Shown here piece by piece: positions 6,749 through 15,881 of a stretch of DNA of 21,061 bases; positions within the stretch are counted from its first letter, which is position 1, and the number at the start of each line of letters is the position of its first letter. Source of the DNA: Desulfonatronospira sp. (lineage in GTDB: Bacteria; Desulfobacterota; Desulfovibrionia; Desulfovibrionales; Desulfonatronovibrionaceae); contig PWSL01000040.1 of the NCBI GenBank assembly GCA_003563255.1, positions 1-21,061 of the forward strand. The letters are read 5' to 3'. The position numbers and the translations under genes were made by a program. The notes below the pieces were generated by a model. The model searched no databases and was not told where the DNA came from. It worked only from the letters and a program-made list of their open reading frames with translations.

Positions 6749-7666
6749 TCAGGGGTCAATGGTGTTGAAATTCATGCCCTGGCTCAGGTTTTTGATGTGC
6801 ATGGTCTCCTGGATGTCATTGATGGTGGCTGATTTGTTCTTTGACCATGCAGGGGCTAGCAGTTCATTGACGGCAGGATCTCCGGTGATCCTGTGAATCA
6901 CTATATCAGGGCGCAGGCTGGTCAGGGCTGCAACTGCCCACTGCACGTATTCTTCCCGGCCAAGCGGCGTGTAATGCCCCTGCATCCACCAGCGGGCCAG
7001 GGGGGTATTTTTGCAGACATACAGGTTGTGGAGCTTGATCCCCTGTACCGGGAGGCGGTTGACAAAGTCTATTGTATTCAAAAAAATCTGCAGGTTTTCA
7101 CCGGGAAGACCTGCTATGATGTGTGCGCAGACCTTGAGCCCCTGTTCCCGGGCCAGTCCGCAGGCATACTCAAAGTCCAGGGGAGTATGTCCCCTGTTTA
7201 TGAGCTTAAGGGTGTCCCGGCTACAGCTTTGAAGGCCCAGTTCAAGCCAAATCTCCCGGGCGGGGAACTCGGCCAGGATACTGATTTTCTCTCTGTCAAG
7301 GCAGTCAGGCCTGGTGCCCACGCACAACACCTCAACTCCAGGCAGAAACTCAAGTTGCTGAAGAGTCAGTTCAAGCTGTGACTTTGGGCCGTATGTGTTG
7401 CTGTAAGACTGCAGGTATGCTGCAAAAACAAGATTTTTGTGCCTGGCCAGATATTTATCCCTCAGGTAAAGATACTGCTCTTTCAGGCCCATTCCCCCGG
7501 CGTAAAGCCCGGTACCGGATCCACTGGGATTGCAGAAAATGCAGCCGTTTCTGGAAAGGGTTCCATCCCGGTTGGGGCAGTCAAAACCGGCATCCAGAGG
7601 GATTTTCTGTACTCTGGTGTTAAAAATTTTTTTCCAGTAGTCTGACAACGTGTTGTAATATTTCAT
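6749..7666 (-). CDS. Radical SAM protein of the YhcC/YtqA type
   Basis: This is a radical S-adenosylmethionine protein of the family I know as TIGR01212 (E. coli YhcC, B. subtilis YtqA). It has 305 residues, the usual length. The iron-sulfur cysteines are Cys30, Cys42 and Cys45 in CPNRDGTLSRNGCIFC, the long C-X11-C-X2-C spacing typical of this family rather than CX3CX2C. Other family blocks are YLQSYSNTYGP, VLCVGTRPDCL, WLELGLQS and HIIAGLPGE. The YtqA branch has been linked to tRNA wobble-uridine modification in Gram-positives. Whether that applies here is unknown, so no symbol is assigned. The start is the ATG at 7666, with a weak ribosome site. The ends are free of neighbours on the same strand, with a family C repeat downstream. 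Confidence 0.88.
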   Translation of the reverse strand: MKYYNTLSDYWKKIFNTRVQKIPLDAGFDCPNRDGTLSRNGCIFCNPSGSGTGLYAGGMGLKEQYLYLRDKYLARHKNLVFAAYLQSYSNTYGPKSQLELTLQQLEFLPGVEVLCVGTRPDCLDREKISILAEFPAREIWLELGLQSCSRDTLKLINRGHTPLDFEYACGLAREQGLKVCAHIIAGLPGENLQIFLNTIDFVNRLPVQGIKLHNLYVCKNTPLARWWMQGHYTPLGREEYVQWAVAALTSLRPDIVIHRITGDPAVNELLAPAWSKNKSATINDIQETMHIKNLSQGMNFNTIDP

Positions 7667-7772
7667 ACTCGAAAAAACGCAGGACTGTCATATTGCCTGT
7701 TGTGTTGAATTCTGGTAATATTTCTGTTTGAGCATGTGCTAAAATATTGAATTGACGGTTTTCATCCCTAAT

Positions 7773-7848
7773 GTATCTGTTTAGCGCTTTGCATGTGGCA
7801 CGGGGAAGAGCCAGTCACCGTTCCACATGCATAGCGCTGAGCAGGTAC
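7773..7848 (+). repeat. Family B element, copy B2 (minimal, 76 bp)
   Basis: gtatctgtttagcgctttgc at 7773-7792 continues as atgtgg to 7798. It pairs with ccacatgcatagcgctgagc and the following aggtac (7823-7848), 26 positions with four mismatches. The centre keeps only cacggggaagagccagtcac, so most of the inner arms are missing compared with B1 and B3. It lies between the divergent radical SAM gene and mreB. Confidence 0.75.
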
Positions 7849-9175
<1,327 letters not shown>

Positions 9176-9182
9176 CCTGGAA

Positions 9183-10076
9183 GTGACAACCAAAAAAGCA
9201 ATCGGCGTATTCATGATATTTGTGGCCCTTTACCTGGGCCTATATACCTGGAACGCCCGCACAGGGATACTGGACCGTCTGGCTGCAAATACAGGTCTGG
9301 AGGTAGTGGGTTGGGTCATTAAGCCGGGGGTCCGTTTACATTCCATAGCCGAGGAATTCTGGGACAGATACGTGTACCTTATGGATGTGCACCAGGAAAA
9401 CAAAAAGCTCCGGGAGGAAGTGGATAAGCTCAGGGTGAAGGTGGCGGCCAAATCTGAAATGGCTGCCTTTGCAAGACGCATGGAAGAGCTCCTGGAATTC
9501 ACCCCTCCTCCAGGATGGACCAGCAGAGGATTACGGGTAGTGGCCCATAATTATGGCCCCCTGGGGGTACTGGAGTCCATTATCGTGGACAAAGGCAGAC
9601 TGCAGGGCTTAAGCCCCAACATGCCGGTGGTGACTCCGGAAGGGGTTCTAGGCAGGACATTTAAAACAGGCCTCAATTTTTCTACAATACTGCTGGTTAC
9701 AGACCCCAACAGCCGGATACCGGTTTTGAGTTCCACTTCCAGGACTCCCGGGATAGTCGCCGGTCAGGGACGCGGCAAGCCCCTGACAGTAGAATATGTG
9801 CATCTTAATGCGCCTCTGCAGAAAGGGGAATACCTCATGACTTCAGGCACAGCCGGGATATATCCCAAGGGCTTGCCTGTAGCCAGGGTAAACAGTGTGG
9901 AGAGGTCCGAGATACGTCTTTTTCAGCTCGTGGAGGCTGAAAAACTGGTCTCGGTCATGGACAGGGAAGAAGTGCTGGTTTTAGATAATATCACAAAGTT
10001 AAGAACTGATTATCTGGGCTTCGATGGTATCATCTGGGATTTTTCAGAAGGTGATGACTCTCTCGAATACTGGTGA
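9183..10076 (+). CDS. mreC: MreC, rod-shape determining periplasmic protein
   Basis: MreC is a bitopic membrane protein that links MreB to the wall-synthesis machinery and activates PBP2. It has 297 residues. One N-terminal membrane segment is at about 6-22 with a short cytoplasmic tail. A coiled coil spans about 58-105, and the beta-barrel domains follow. VDKGRLQGLSPNMPVVTPEGVLGR (135-158) and SGTAGIYPKGLPVARV (221-236) are typical of the family. The start is GTG at 9183. It has only a weak ggaa in front; the strong aaggagg at 9155-9161 is about 21 bases away and lies inside mreB, so an upstream or non-standard start is possible. The end overlaps mreD. Confidence 0.92.
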   Translation: MTTKKAIGVFMIFVALYLGLYTWNARTGILDRLAANTGLEVVGWVIKPGVRLHSIAEEFWDRYVYLMDVHQENKKLREEVDKLRVKVAAKSEMAAFARRMEELLEFTPPPGWTSRGLRVVAHNYGPLGVLESIIVDKGRLQGLSPNMPVVTPEGVLGRTFKTGLNFSTILLVTDPNSRIPVLSSTSRTPGIVAGQGRGKPLTVEYVHLNAPLQKGEYLMTSGTAGIYPKGLPVARVNSVERSEIRLFQLVEAEKLVSVMDREEVLVLDNITKLRTDYLGFDGIIWDFSEGDDSLEYW

Positions 10077-10602
10077 GCCCGGGTTTCAGCAGGCATTCCA
10101 TAAAAGGGAAGGGGTTCTGTTTAAGCACATAGCCTTCTGGGCTGCATTCACCATTTTGGGTATCTGGGGGCAGTATTTCATGCCGGGCATGGATTTCTTC
10201 TCCCCTGGACTGGTGGTGCTTGTACAGTCTGGTTACTACAGTACAGCCCTGTGGATGGGGTTATTATGGATGCTTTTGCTGGAAGGTTCAGGCAATCTGG
10301 CCTTTGGAACGGTCATCCTTTACTATTCAGGTCTCTTGGCGGCTTATTTTTCGGCCAGTGCCTTTTTTGAAGCCAAAAACCTTTTGTTCATGGCCATTTT
10401 ATACCTGTTTTTATCGGTGCTCAAAAAGGTCCTTATCCAGGTCATGGCCGGTATGCAGGGATTAGGTCAGTCTGTTGATTTTGCCCTGGAGCCGGTGCTT
10501 GTTCAGTTTGTCTTGTATTTTTTACTCTGGTGTATAACTTTTTATGTTTTTCATAAGTGTTTGATGCATGAGCCTGTTCGAGGAAAAAAGTCTGCTGCGT
10601 GA
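10054..10602 (+). CDS. mreD: MreD-like membrane protein
   Basis: This is a hydrophobic protein of about 182 residues with roughly five membrane segments, in the exact place of mreD between mreC and PBP2. MreD sequences are very divergent, so the assignment rests mainly on size, topology and position. Segments include AFWAAFTILGIWGQYF, LVVLVQSGYYSTALWMGLLW, TVILYYSGLLAAYFSA and VLVQFVLYFLLWCITFYVF. I chose the ATG at 10054, with gaagg 3-8 bases upstream; an in-frame ATG at 10024 would start deeper inside mreC. It overlaps mreC by 23 bp and mrdA by 35 bp, pointing to translational coupling. Confidence 0.75.
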   Translation: MTLSNTGEPGFQQAFHKREGVLFKHIAFWAAFTILGIWGQYFMPGMDFFSPGLVVLVQSGYYSTALWMGLLWMLLLEGSGNLAFGTVILYYSGLLAAYFSASAFFEAKNLLFMAILYLFLSVLKKVLIQVMAGMQGLGQSVDFALEPVLVQFVLYFLLWCITFYVFHKCLMHEPVRGKKSAA

Positions 10603-12367
10603 AAGACTGGGGTACAATTTTTTATTATTCCTGGTTGTGGCTCTTTTCTGTATTTTTGCAGTCCGCCTGTGGTATCTGCAGGTATACAAGGCGGAATTTT
10701 TTTTTCAGAAGGCTCAGGAAAACGTTCAGCGCAGGCAACTGGTCTATGCCCCCAGGGGGCTGTTTATGGATCGCGAAGGCAGGTTATTGGCCGTCAACGA
10801 ACCTTCATACAGCCTGGCCATTGTGCGGGAGGATACACCTGACATAGAGCGTACCCTGAAACAGATCAGCAGATGGGCCAACATCCCTCTGGAGCAGCTG
10901 CAATTTGAGTTTGAGCGCGGTCGCAATATGGTCAGATCTTTTGAAAAGCAGGTTCTGGTATCCAACCTGACTTTTGAGCTTTTGACTGTTGTTGAAACTG
11001 AACTGCCTTACTGGCCGGGGGTCAAGATTGTGGTGCAACCCAGGAGAAAATATCTGCAGGGGGAAGTGCTTGCCCACGTGCTGGGTTATGTGGCACAGGC
11101 CAACCAGGAAGAGCTTAACCGGGATCCCGGGCTTCGTCTTGGGGATAATATCGGTAAACACGGTCTGGAACTTACCATGGAGCAGACCGTTCGCGGCATC
11201 AAGGGGCGTAAACTGCAGGAAGTGGACGCAGCAGGCAGAGTGCTGCGTGAAAAAATGCTGGAAGAACCCAGGTCCGGACAGAATGTACAACTAAGCATTG
11301 ATCTGAAACTTCAAGAACATATTCACTCCGCAATGCAGGGAATAACCGGAGCGGTGGTGGTACTGGATGCGGATACCGGGCAGGTCAGGGCCATGGTGAG
11401 CACCCCGGCTTATGACAATAACAAATTTGTCTTCGGTATATCCCACGCTGACTGGAATGAGCTTATCGAAAACCCGCATCGACCACTGCGCAACAGGACC
11501 ATCCAGAACGCCTACCCTCCGGGCTCGGTTTTCAAGCCCGTCATGGCCGCCCTGGGCCTGGAAGAGGGTTTTGATCCGGAAGAAGAAATTTTCTGCAGGG
11601 CCCGCTACAGGCTGGGAAACCGTGTATTCAGGTGCTGGCATCCTCATGGACATGTCAACATGAATAAATCTCTGGTTCAATCATGTGACACATATTATTA
11701 CAAACTGGCCCGCAAGCTGGGTGTGGACAAGATGAGTCCATTTGCAAAGGCCAGTGGCTTAGGCCGGCCTACCGGCATTGACCTTCCCCACGAAAGAAGC
11801 GGCATTATCCCGGACAGGACCTGGAAACTACATAATATGGGCGAGGCCTGGAGAGGGGGAGACAACCTGAACATGGTCATAGGTCAGGGCTTTGTGCAGA
11901 CCACACCCCTCCAGATGGCAGTTGTTACCGCAGCCATGGTTAATGGAGGCATACTTTACAGGCCGAGCCTGATCCTGGACGAAAAGAGGCTGGATCCTGA
12001 AGCCCTTCCATGGCAGGAGGAAACCCTTGATTTTATTTACCAGGCCATGGTGGATACTGTGGAAAAGGAGCGCGGGACAGCCAGAAGACTCAGGACCAGG
12101 GATGTGATTGTGGGAGGCAAGACCGGTACCTCCCAGGTGGTGCGTCTTCTACCGGAACATGCCGAAGACGATCCGGAAGCGGTGGACTACTGGCTCAGGC
12201 ATCACGGCTGGATGATCAGTTTTGCCCTCAAGGGAGAAAAAAGATATGCAGTCGCCGCGCTGGTTGAGCATGGTGGTTCCGGAAGCCGGGCAGCTGGTCC
12301 TGTGGTCAGGACCATTTACGACTATATTTTTTCCGTGGATAATCAAACCGGGCAGGTGATGCAGTGA
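10568..12367 (+). CDS. mrdA: Penicillin-binding protein 2, elongasome transpeptidase
   Basis: This class B PBP cross-links peptidoglycan during cell elongation, acting with the glycosyltransferase RodA. It has 599 residues. A cytoplasmic tail and membrane anchor (about 15-36) lead into the non-catalytic dimerisation domain (APRGLFMDREGRLLAVNEPSYSL, 61-83). The transpeptidase motifs are SVFK with Ser320 as nucleophile and Lys323, SCD at 372-374 (the SxD form usual in PBP2), and KTGT at 518-521. GQGFVQTTPLQMA (439-451) is a further family block. The start ATG lies inside the mreD end, and the stop overlaps the rodA start in GTGA. Confidence 0.95.
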   Translation: MSLFEEKSLLRERLGYNFLLFLVVALFCIFAVRLWYLQVYKAEFFFQKAQENVQRRQLVYAPRGLFMDREGRLLAVNEPSYSLAIVREDTPDIERTLKQISRWANIPLEQLQFEFERGRNMVRSFEKQVLVSNLTFELLTVVETELPYWPGVKIVVQPRRKYLQGEVLAHVLGYVAQANQEELNRDPGLRLGDNIGKHGLELTMEQTVRGIKGRKLQEVDAAGRVLREKMLEEPRSGQNVQLSIDLKLQEHIHSAMQGITGAVVVLDADTGQVRAMVSTPAYDNNKFVFGISHADWNELIENPHRPLRNRTIQNAYPPGSVFKPVMAALGLEEGFDPEEEIFCRARYRLGNRVFRCWHPHGHVNMNKSLVQSCDTYYYKLARKLGVDKMSPFAKASGLGRPTGIDLPHERSGIIPDRTWKLHNMGEAWRGGDNLNMVIGQGFVQTTPLQMAVVTAAMVNGGILYRPSLILDEKRLDPEALPWQEETLDFIYQAMVDTVEKERGTARRLRTRDVIVGGKTGTSQVVRLLPEHAEDDPEAVDYWLRHHGWMISFALKGEKRYAVAALVEHGGSGSRAAGPVVRTIYDYIFSVDNQTGQVMQ

Positions 12368-13470
12368 TAGACAGGCAGCTTGTCCTGCATATAAACTGGT
12401 ATCTTCTGGGGCTTACTGTCCTTTTGTTCGCAGCAGGAGTGCTCAACCTTTACTCAGCCAGCGCCTTTCGTCTGAGCGAAGGCACAACCCTGAACAATTT
12501 TTACAGCAGACAGCTGGTCTGGGGTTGTGCAGGGCTGCTGGCCATGCTGCTGTTTATGATCATAGATTACAGGCATTTCCGGTTTCTTTCATGGTATATC
12601 TACATTGTTTCCCTGGTTTTGCTTGCCTGCGTTTTTTTCTGGGGGGTTTCTATTTACGGAGCGCAGAGGTGGCTGAGCCTGGGGTTTGTAAGCTTTCAGC
12701 CCAGCGAACTGGTGAAAGTCGGAGTTATTATTCTTACGGCCCATGTGCTGTCCAACAATGAACACCCCCTTAAACTCAAGGATCTCATCAAGGTCCTTAT
12801 CATAGCCATCATCCCGGTGGTAATTGTGGCCAGGCAGCCTGACCTGGGCTCAGCCCTGGTCATACTCTTTATTCTTGGTGGCATTATTGTTTATCAGGGT
12901 ATAGATAGAAAGATTGTAAAAATTTTACTGGTGCTTCTGCCCATGCTGGCTCCATTATTCTGGTTTCTGCTGCAGGATTATCAGAAAACCAGGCTCCTGA
13001 GCTTTATCAACCCTGCTCAGGATCCGCTGGGTTCAGGCTACCATGTGATACAGTCTCAAATAGCCGTAGGCTCAGGAGGATTCTGGGGCAAGGGATTTAT
13101 GGAAGGCACCCAGAGCCAGCTCAGGTTTCTTCCGGAAAAACATACGGATTTTGCTTTTTCAGTTTTTGGTGAAGAGTGGGGTTTTTTGGGTGCCCTGGTG
13201 CTTCTAATTATTTTCTGCGCCTTTTTGTATCAGGTGCTGTCTGCTTCTCAGGAGGCCAAGGACCGGTTCGGCTCTCTTCTGTGCGTAGGAGTTTTTTTTT
13301 ATTTTTTTCTTCAGATAATGGTTAACATGGGGATGGTCCTGGGCTTATTGCCGGTAGTGGGCATCCCTTTGCCGTTTATCAGCTATGGAGGTACATCGGC
13401 TATGGTGAATTTTATAATGGTCGGGCTGGTAATCAATGTTTCCATGCGTCGATACTTGTTCAAGAGCTGA
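12364..13470 (+). CDS. rodA: RodA, SEDS-family peptidoglycan glycosyltransferase
   Basis: RodA polymerises lipid II into glycan strands in the inner membrane, paired with PBP2. It has 368 residues and about ten membrane segments. Signature stretches are YGAQRWLSLGFVSFQPSELVKV (98-119), RQPDLGSALV (157-166), FLPEKHTDFAFSVFGEEWGF (255-274) with the catalytic-site Asp262, and LLPVVGIPLPFISYGGTSAM (328-347). Asp262 corresponds to the essential Asp of E. coli RodA by motif. The start is GTG, sharing GTGA with the mrdA stop, so the two partner enzymes are translationally coupled. Confidence 0.95.
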   Translation: MIDRQLVLHINWYLLGLTVLLFAAGVLNLYSASAFRLSEGTTLNNFYSRQLVWGCAGLLAMLLFMIIDYRHFRFLSWYIYIVSLVLLACVFFWGVSIYGAQRWLSLGFVSFQPSELVKVGVIILTAHVLSNNEHPLKLKDLIKVLIIAIIPVVIVARQPDLGSALVILFILGGIIVYQGIDRKIVKILLVLLPMLAPLFWFLLQDYQKTRLLSFINPAQDPLGSGYHVIQSQIAVGSGGFWGKGFMEGTQSQLRFLPEKHTDFAFSVFGEEWGFLGALVLLIIFCAFLYQVLSASQEAKDRFGSLLCVGVFFYFFLQIMVNMGMVLGLLPVVGIPLPFISYGGTSAMVNFIMVGLVINVSMRRYLFKS

Positions 13471-13476
13471 AATATT

Positions 13477-13905
13477 ATGTTTAAATTATTTAAACCTGCT
13501 GATAAAGCTAAAGGAGCGGCAATGGGCAAAGACGAGATCAATGCTTTTATGGGGGCAGGCACCTCCTACAAAGGCAGGCTGGCATTCAAGGGAACGGTGA
13601 GGCTTGACGGTGAATTCGAGGGTGAGATTGATTCCGAAGGCACTCTTATCGTGGGCCAGGATGCTATGGTAAAGGGTACTGTAACTGTTGGGCAACTGGC
13701 CCTGAGTGGTACCCTGGAGGGTGATGTAAGGGCTCAGAGCAAGATCACGCTTTATAAGCAGGCTAATATAAACGGGATCATCAACACTCCCATCCTGATG
13801 GTGGAAGAGGGTGCTGTAATCAAAGGCGAAATCAACATGGATGGTAACAAAGATGAACTAAAAAGACAGGGAGAGGGAGATTTGCAGGCGGAGGAAGAGG
13901 TCTAG
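13477..13905 (+). CDS. Bactofilin-family cytoskeletal protein
   Basis: This is a small polymer-forming protein with a right-handed beta-helix core (DUF583 type). It has 142 residues from the ATG at 13477. Repeating strands run from YKGRLAFKGTVRLDGEFEGEI (about 31-51) through VGQDAMVKGTVTVGQLALSGTLEGDV to INTPILMVEEGAVIKGEI, followed by an acidic tail. The N-terminal MFKLFKP resembles the membrane-targeting peptide of bactofilins. However, the ribosome site before 13477 is weak, whereas aaaggagc (13510-13517) precedes an in-frame ATG at 13522 (127 residues), so two products are possible. It follows rodA by 6 bases and closes the shape operon, so a role in cell shape or localised wall growth is inferred. 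Confidence 0.88.
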   Translation: MFKLFKPADKAKGAAMGKDEINAFMGAGTSYKGRLAFKGTVRLDGEFEGEIDSEGTLIVGQDAMVKGTVTVGQLALSGTLEGDVRAQSKITLYKQANINGIINTPILMVEEGAVIKGEINMDGNKDELKRQGEGDLQAEEEV

Positions 13906-14319
13906 TTTTTTGATCAGGGGGTTATGGATTGAAGGATGATTTGGGTCAGGGGAGATATAATTATCAGCAACTGGAAAGAAAGTCTTTCGGGAAGGAAACC
14001 AGCCAGTAGTTCCTGGCGGATCAAAAAGTTATGATCTTGCCGGCAAGGTGAAGGGCCATAAAAAATTCATTTATTCAGAAACTTTGAAAACCATGTGAAA
14101 ATTTGCGCGAATTGCAAAATTTTTATTCAGATCATTTCACCTTCAGTCTAGGGCTGAAGTGTTTTAAAACCTTATATTACAGGTGATTGGCTGAAATTTT
14201 CCCCCCGGGGAAAAAAAGGAAAAAGCCTTTGACACCAGCTTGCAAATTGGCTAAAGGAATTAAGAAATTTGACAGGCAAAGCCAGCTTTGAACAAAAATT
14301 CACATTCTCCGGAGGGCCT
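13906..14319 (+). other. Gap between the shape operon and the ATP synthase cluster
   Basis: No gene is seen in these 414 bases. They hold the terminator-like hairpin at 14138-14165 and an A/T-rich imperfect inverted repeat (aaaatttgc / gcaaatttt-like) at about 14098-14123. A near-palindrome, ttttccccccggggaaaa, begins at 14197. Two TTGACA boxes (14229-14234 and 14269-14274) are candidate -35 elements for the atp cluster, but neither has a good -10 (best TAAAGG at 14252). Confidence 0.45.
14138..14165 (+). terminator. Probable intrinsic terminator of the mre-bactofilin operon
   Basis: caccttcag (14138-14146) pairs with ctgaagtg (14154-14161), with one bulged C and a 7-base loop, followed at once by TTTT (14162-14165). 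It lies 230 bases after the bactofilin stop and ahead of the atp genes. Confidence 0.45.
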
Positions 14320-14742
14320 ATGATTGAACTAAATGTCACCTTTTTTATCCAACTGGTCAATTTTTTTATTGTCCTGTTGCTGCTTAACCTGATTCTGTAT
14401 AAGCCGATTAGAGGTATGCTTCGAAAACGTGCTGAAATCATGAGTCAGAAGGTCGCAGATGTCGAAAGCTTCAATTCCAGAGCGGATGAAAAGCTTCAAA
14501 CCTATGAAAAGGAGTTGGAGAAGGCGCGGTTGAAAGCCCAGGAACTCAGACAGGAAAAAAAGAACGAGGGTCTGGATAGGGAAAAGCAGGTTGTGCAGTC
14601 CGCTTCAGAGGAGGCAGCCTCTATTCTGCAGTCTGCCCGGGAAAAGGCGATTAAGGACAAGGAGAGCGCTTTGACTGCGCTTAAGAAGCAGGTGGATAAG
14701 TTTGCAGGCAAGGCTACAGATAAAATCTTGGGCAAGGCCTAA
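14320..14742 (+). CDS. atpF: ATP synthase F0 subunit b' (first of two b-type subunits)
   Basis: This is a peripheral-stalk subunit that holds F1 against rotation. It has 140 residues from the ATG at 14320, chosen because ccggaggg (14309-14316) lies just upstream. A longer frame from 14269 would add 17 residues without a ribosome site. One membrane segment at about 7-26 (FFIQLVNFFIVLLLLNLILY) is followed by YKPI and a long charged coiled coil (about 35-135). It lacks a signal peptide, unlike the following paralogue. A tandem b'/b pair implies a heterodimeric stalk, as known in several proteobacterial lineages and in phototrophs. It is the first gene of the cluster. Confidence 0.88.
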   Translation: MIELNVTFFIQLVNFFIVLLLLNLILYKPIRGMLRKRAEIMSQKVADVESFNSRADEKLQTYEKELEKARLKAQELRQEKKNEGLDREKQVVQSASEEAASILQSAREKAIKDKESALTALKKQVDKFAGKATDKILGKA

Positions 14743-14765
14743 ATTTTTAAAGGGGGGCTTACGCG

Positions 14766-15329
14766 GTGAACACTAAAACAAAGTTACTGATTCTGGGGGC
14801 TGTACTGCTGGTGGCTGCGATATTCAATCTGGCTGATCCCCTGAGTCTTCCCGAAGATGCCAGGGATCAGATCTGGAGAGTGATAAACTTCATCATCTTT
14901 TTGACTGTCATCTATTATGCAGGCGGCAAAAAGATCTTTGAGTTTTTCCCCAGCCGCAGCAACGAAATTGAAACAGAGTTAAAGGATCTGGAGACCCGAC
15001 GCAAGGAGGCCGAGCAGAAGCTGCAGGATGTTGAAGAAAGTATATCCAACCTTGAACAGGAAAGGGCCCAGATACTCGAGCAAGCCAAGTCCCAGGGCGA
15101 GACCCTGAAGGAGCAGATAGTCGCCAAGGCCGAAGCCCAGGCGGCTCAAATCAAAGAGCAGGCCAGTGTTTCCGCCCAGCAGGAAGCCAAGCTGGCCCTG
15201 CAGGAAATCCGTGCAGAAATGGCCGAAAAGGTGGTTCAGTCCACAGAGGCCATGATCAAGAAAAAGTTGAAGGCCGAGGACCACAAGGCTCTGATTAATG
15301 ACAGCTTAACAAGGGTGGTGCTAAATTGA
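14766..15329 (+). CDS. atpF: ATP synthase F0 subunit b
   Basis: This is the second peripheral-stalk subunit, 187 residues. Two hydrophobic stretches are seen, 7-23 (LLILGAVLLVAAIFNLA) and 37-53 (WRVINFIIFLTVIYYAG). The first looks like a signal peptide or extra anchor preceding the usual b-subunit membrane helix. The second leads into a coiled coil (about 62-170) rich in Glu, Lys, Gln and Ala. The GTG start at 14766 follows aggggggctt. The last codon and stop share TTGA with the atpH start, so translation is coupled. Confidence 0.9.
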   Translation: MNTKTKLLILGAVLLVAAIFNLADPLSLPEDARDQIWRVINFIIFLTVIYYAGGKKIFEFFPSRSNEIETELKDLETRRKEAEQKLQDVEESISNLEQERAQILEQAKSQGETLKEQIVAKAEAQAAQIKEQASVSAQQEAKLALQEIRAEMAEKVVQSTEAMIKKKLKAEDHKALINDSLTRVVLN

Positions 15330-15877
15330 TAGGTAATATTGTAGCCAGGAGATATGCCCGAGCCCTTTTCGCCCTGGGGCACAAGCAGGGTGAAAAGGAG
15401 CTGAAGGCTTACGGTGACGATTTGGCCAAAATTGCGGATGTCCTGGAGGGCTCACCAGAGTTGTACAGGATTTTTCGCAATCCTGTTATCAGCGTGTCCG
15501 AGAAAAAGGGGATCTTGAACAAGGTCCTGGATAAGCTGAACCCCAGTAAAACCATTTCCAACTTTTGCCAGCTGCTCGCTGACAAGGGCAGGCTGGATCA
15601 TCTCACAGAGATACAGGTCTATTATGCCAAGCTTCTGGATGACTACCAGGGTGTCCTGCGTGGAGAGATAGTCACCGCCATCAAACTGGCTGAAAATCTC
15701 AAACAGGATATTCTGGGCAAACTCGAAAAACAGACCGGAAAGCAAATTGTTCTGGATTACAAGGTTGATCCCGAAATTGTCGGCGGACTGGTCTTACAGG
15801 TCGGGGACAAGGTGCTGGATGCCAGTATAAAGGCGCAACTGCAAATTCTGAAAGAAAACATCAAAAGGGGTGAGTAG
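15326..15877 (+). CDS. atpH: ATP synthase F1 subunit delta
   Basis: Delta connects the stalk b subunits to the top of the alpha3beta3 head. It has 183 residues, the normal length. The N-terminal helical domain begins [13 protein letters not shown] (5-17), typical of the family. The C-terminal segment [29 protein letters not shown] (about 148-176) is the conserved OSCP/delta tail. The start is TTG at 15326, overlapping the atpF stop (TTGA), with aagggtgg upstream. The atpA ATG lies 5 bases after its stop. Confidence 0.93.
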   Translation: MIGNIVARRYARALFALGHKQGEKELKAYGDDLAKIADVLEGSPELYRIFRNPVISVSEKKGILNKVLDKLNPSKTISNFCQLLADKGRLDHLTEIQVYYAKLLDDYQGVLRGEIVTAIKLAENLKQDILGKLEKQTGKQIVLDYKVDPEIVGGLVLQVGDKVLDASIKAQLQILKENIKRGE

Positions 15878-15881
15878 GGCT

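Noticed and set aside
10805..11290. 161-codon minus-strand frame inside mrdA
   Set aside because: It is a shadow of the PBP2 gene, whose motifs are all in the plus frame.
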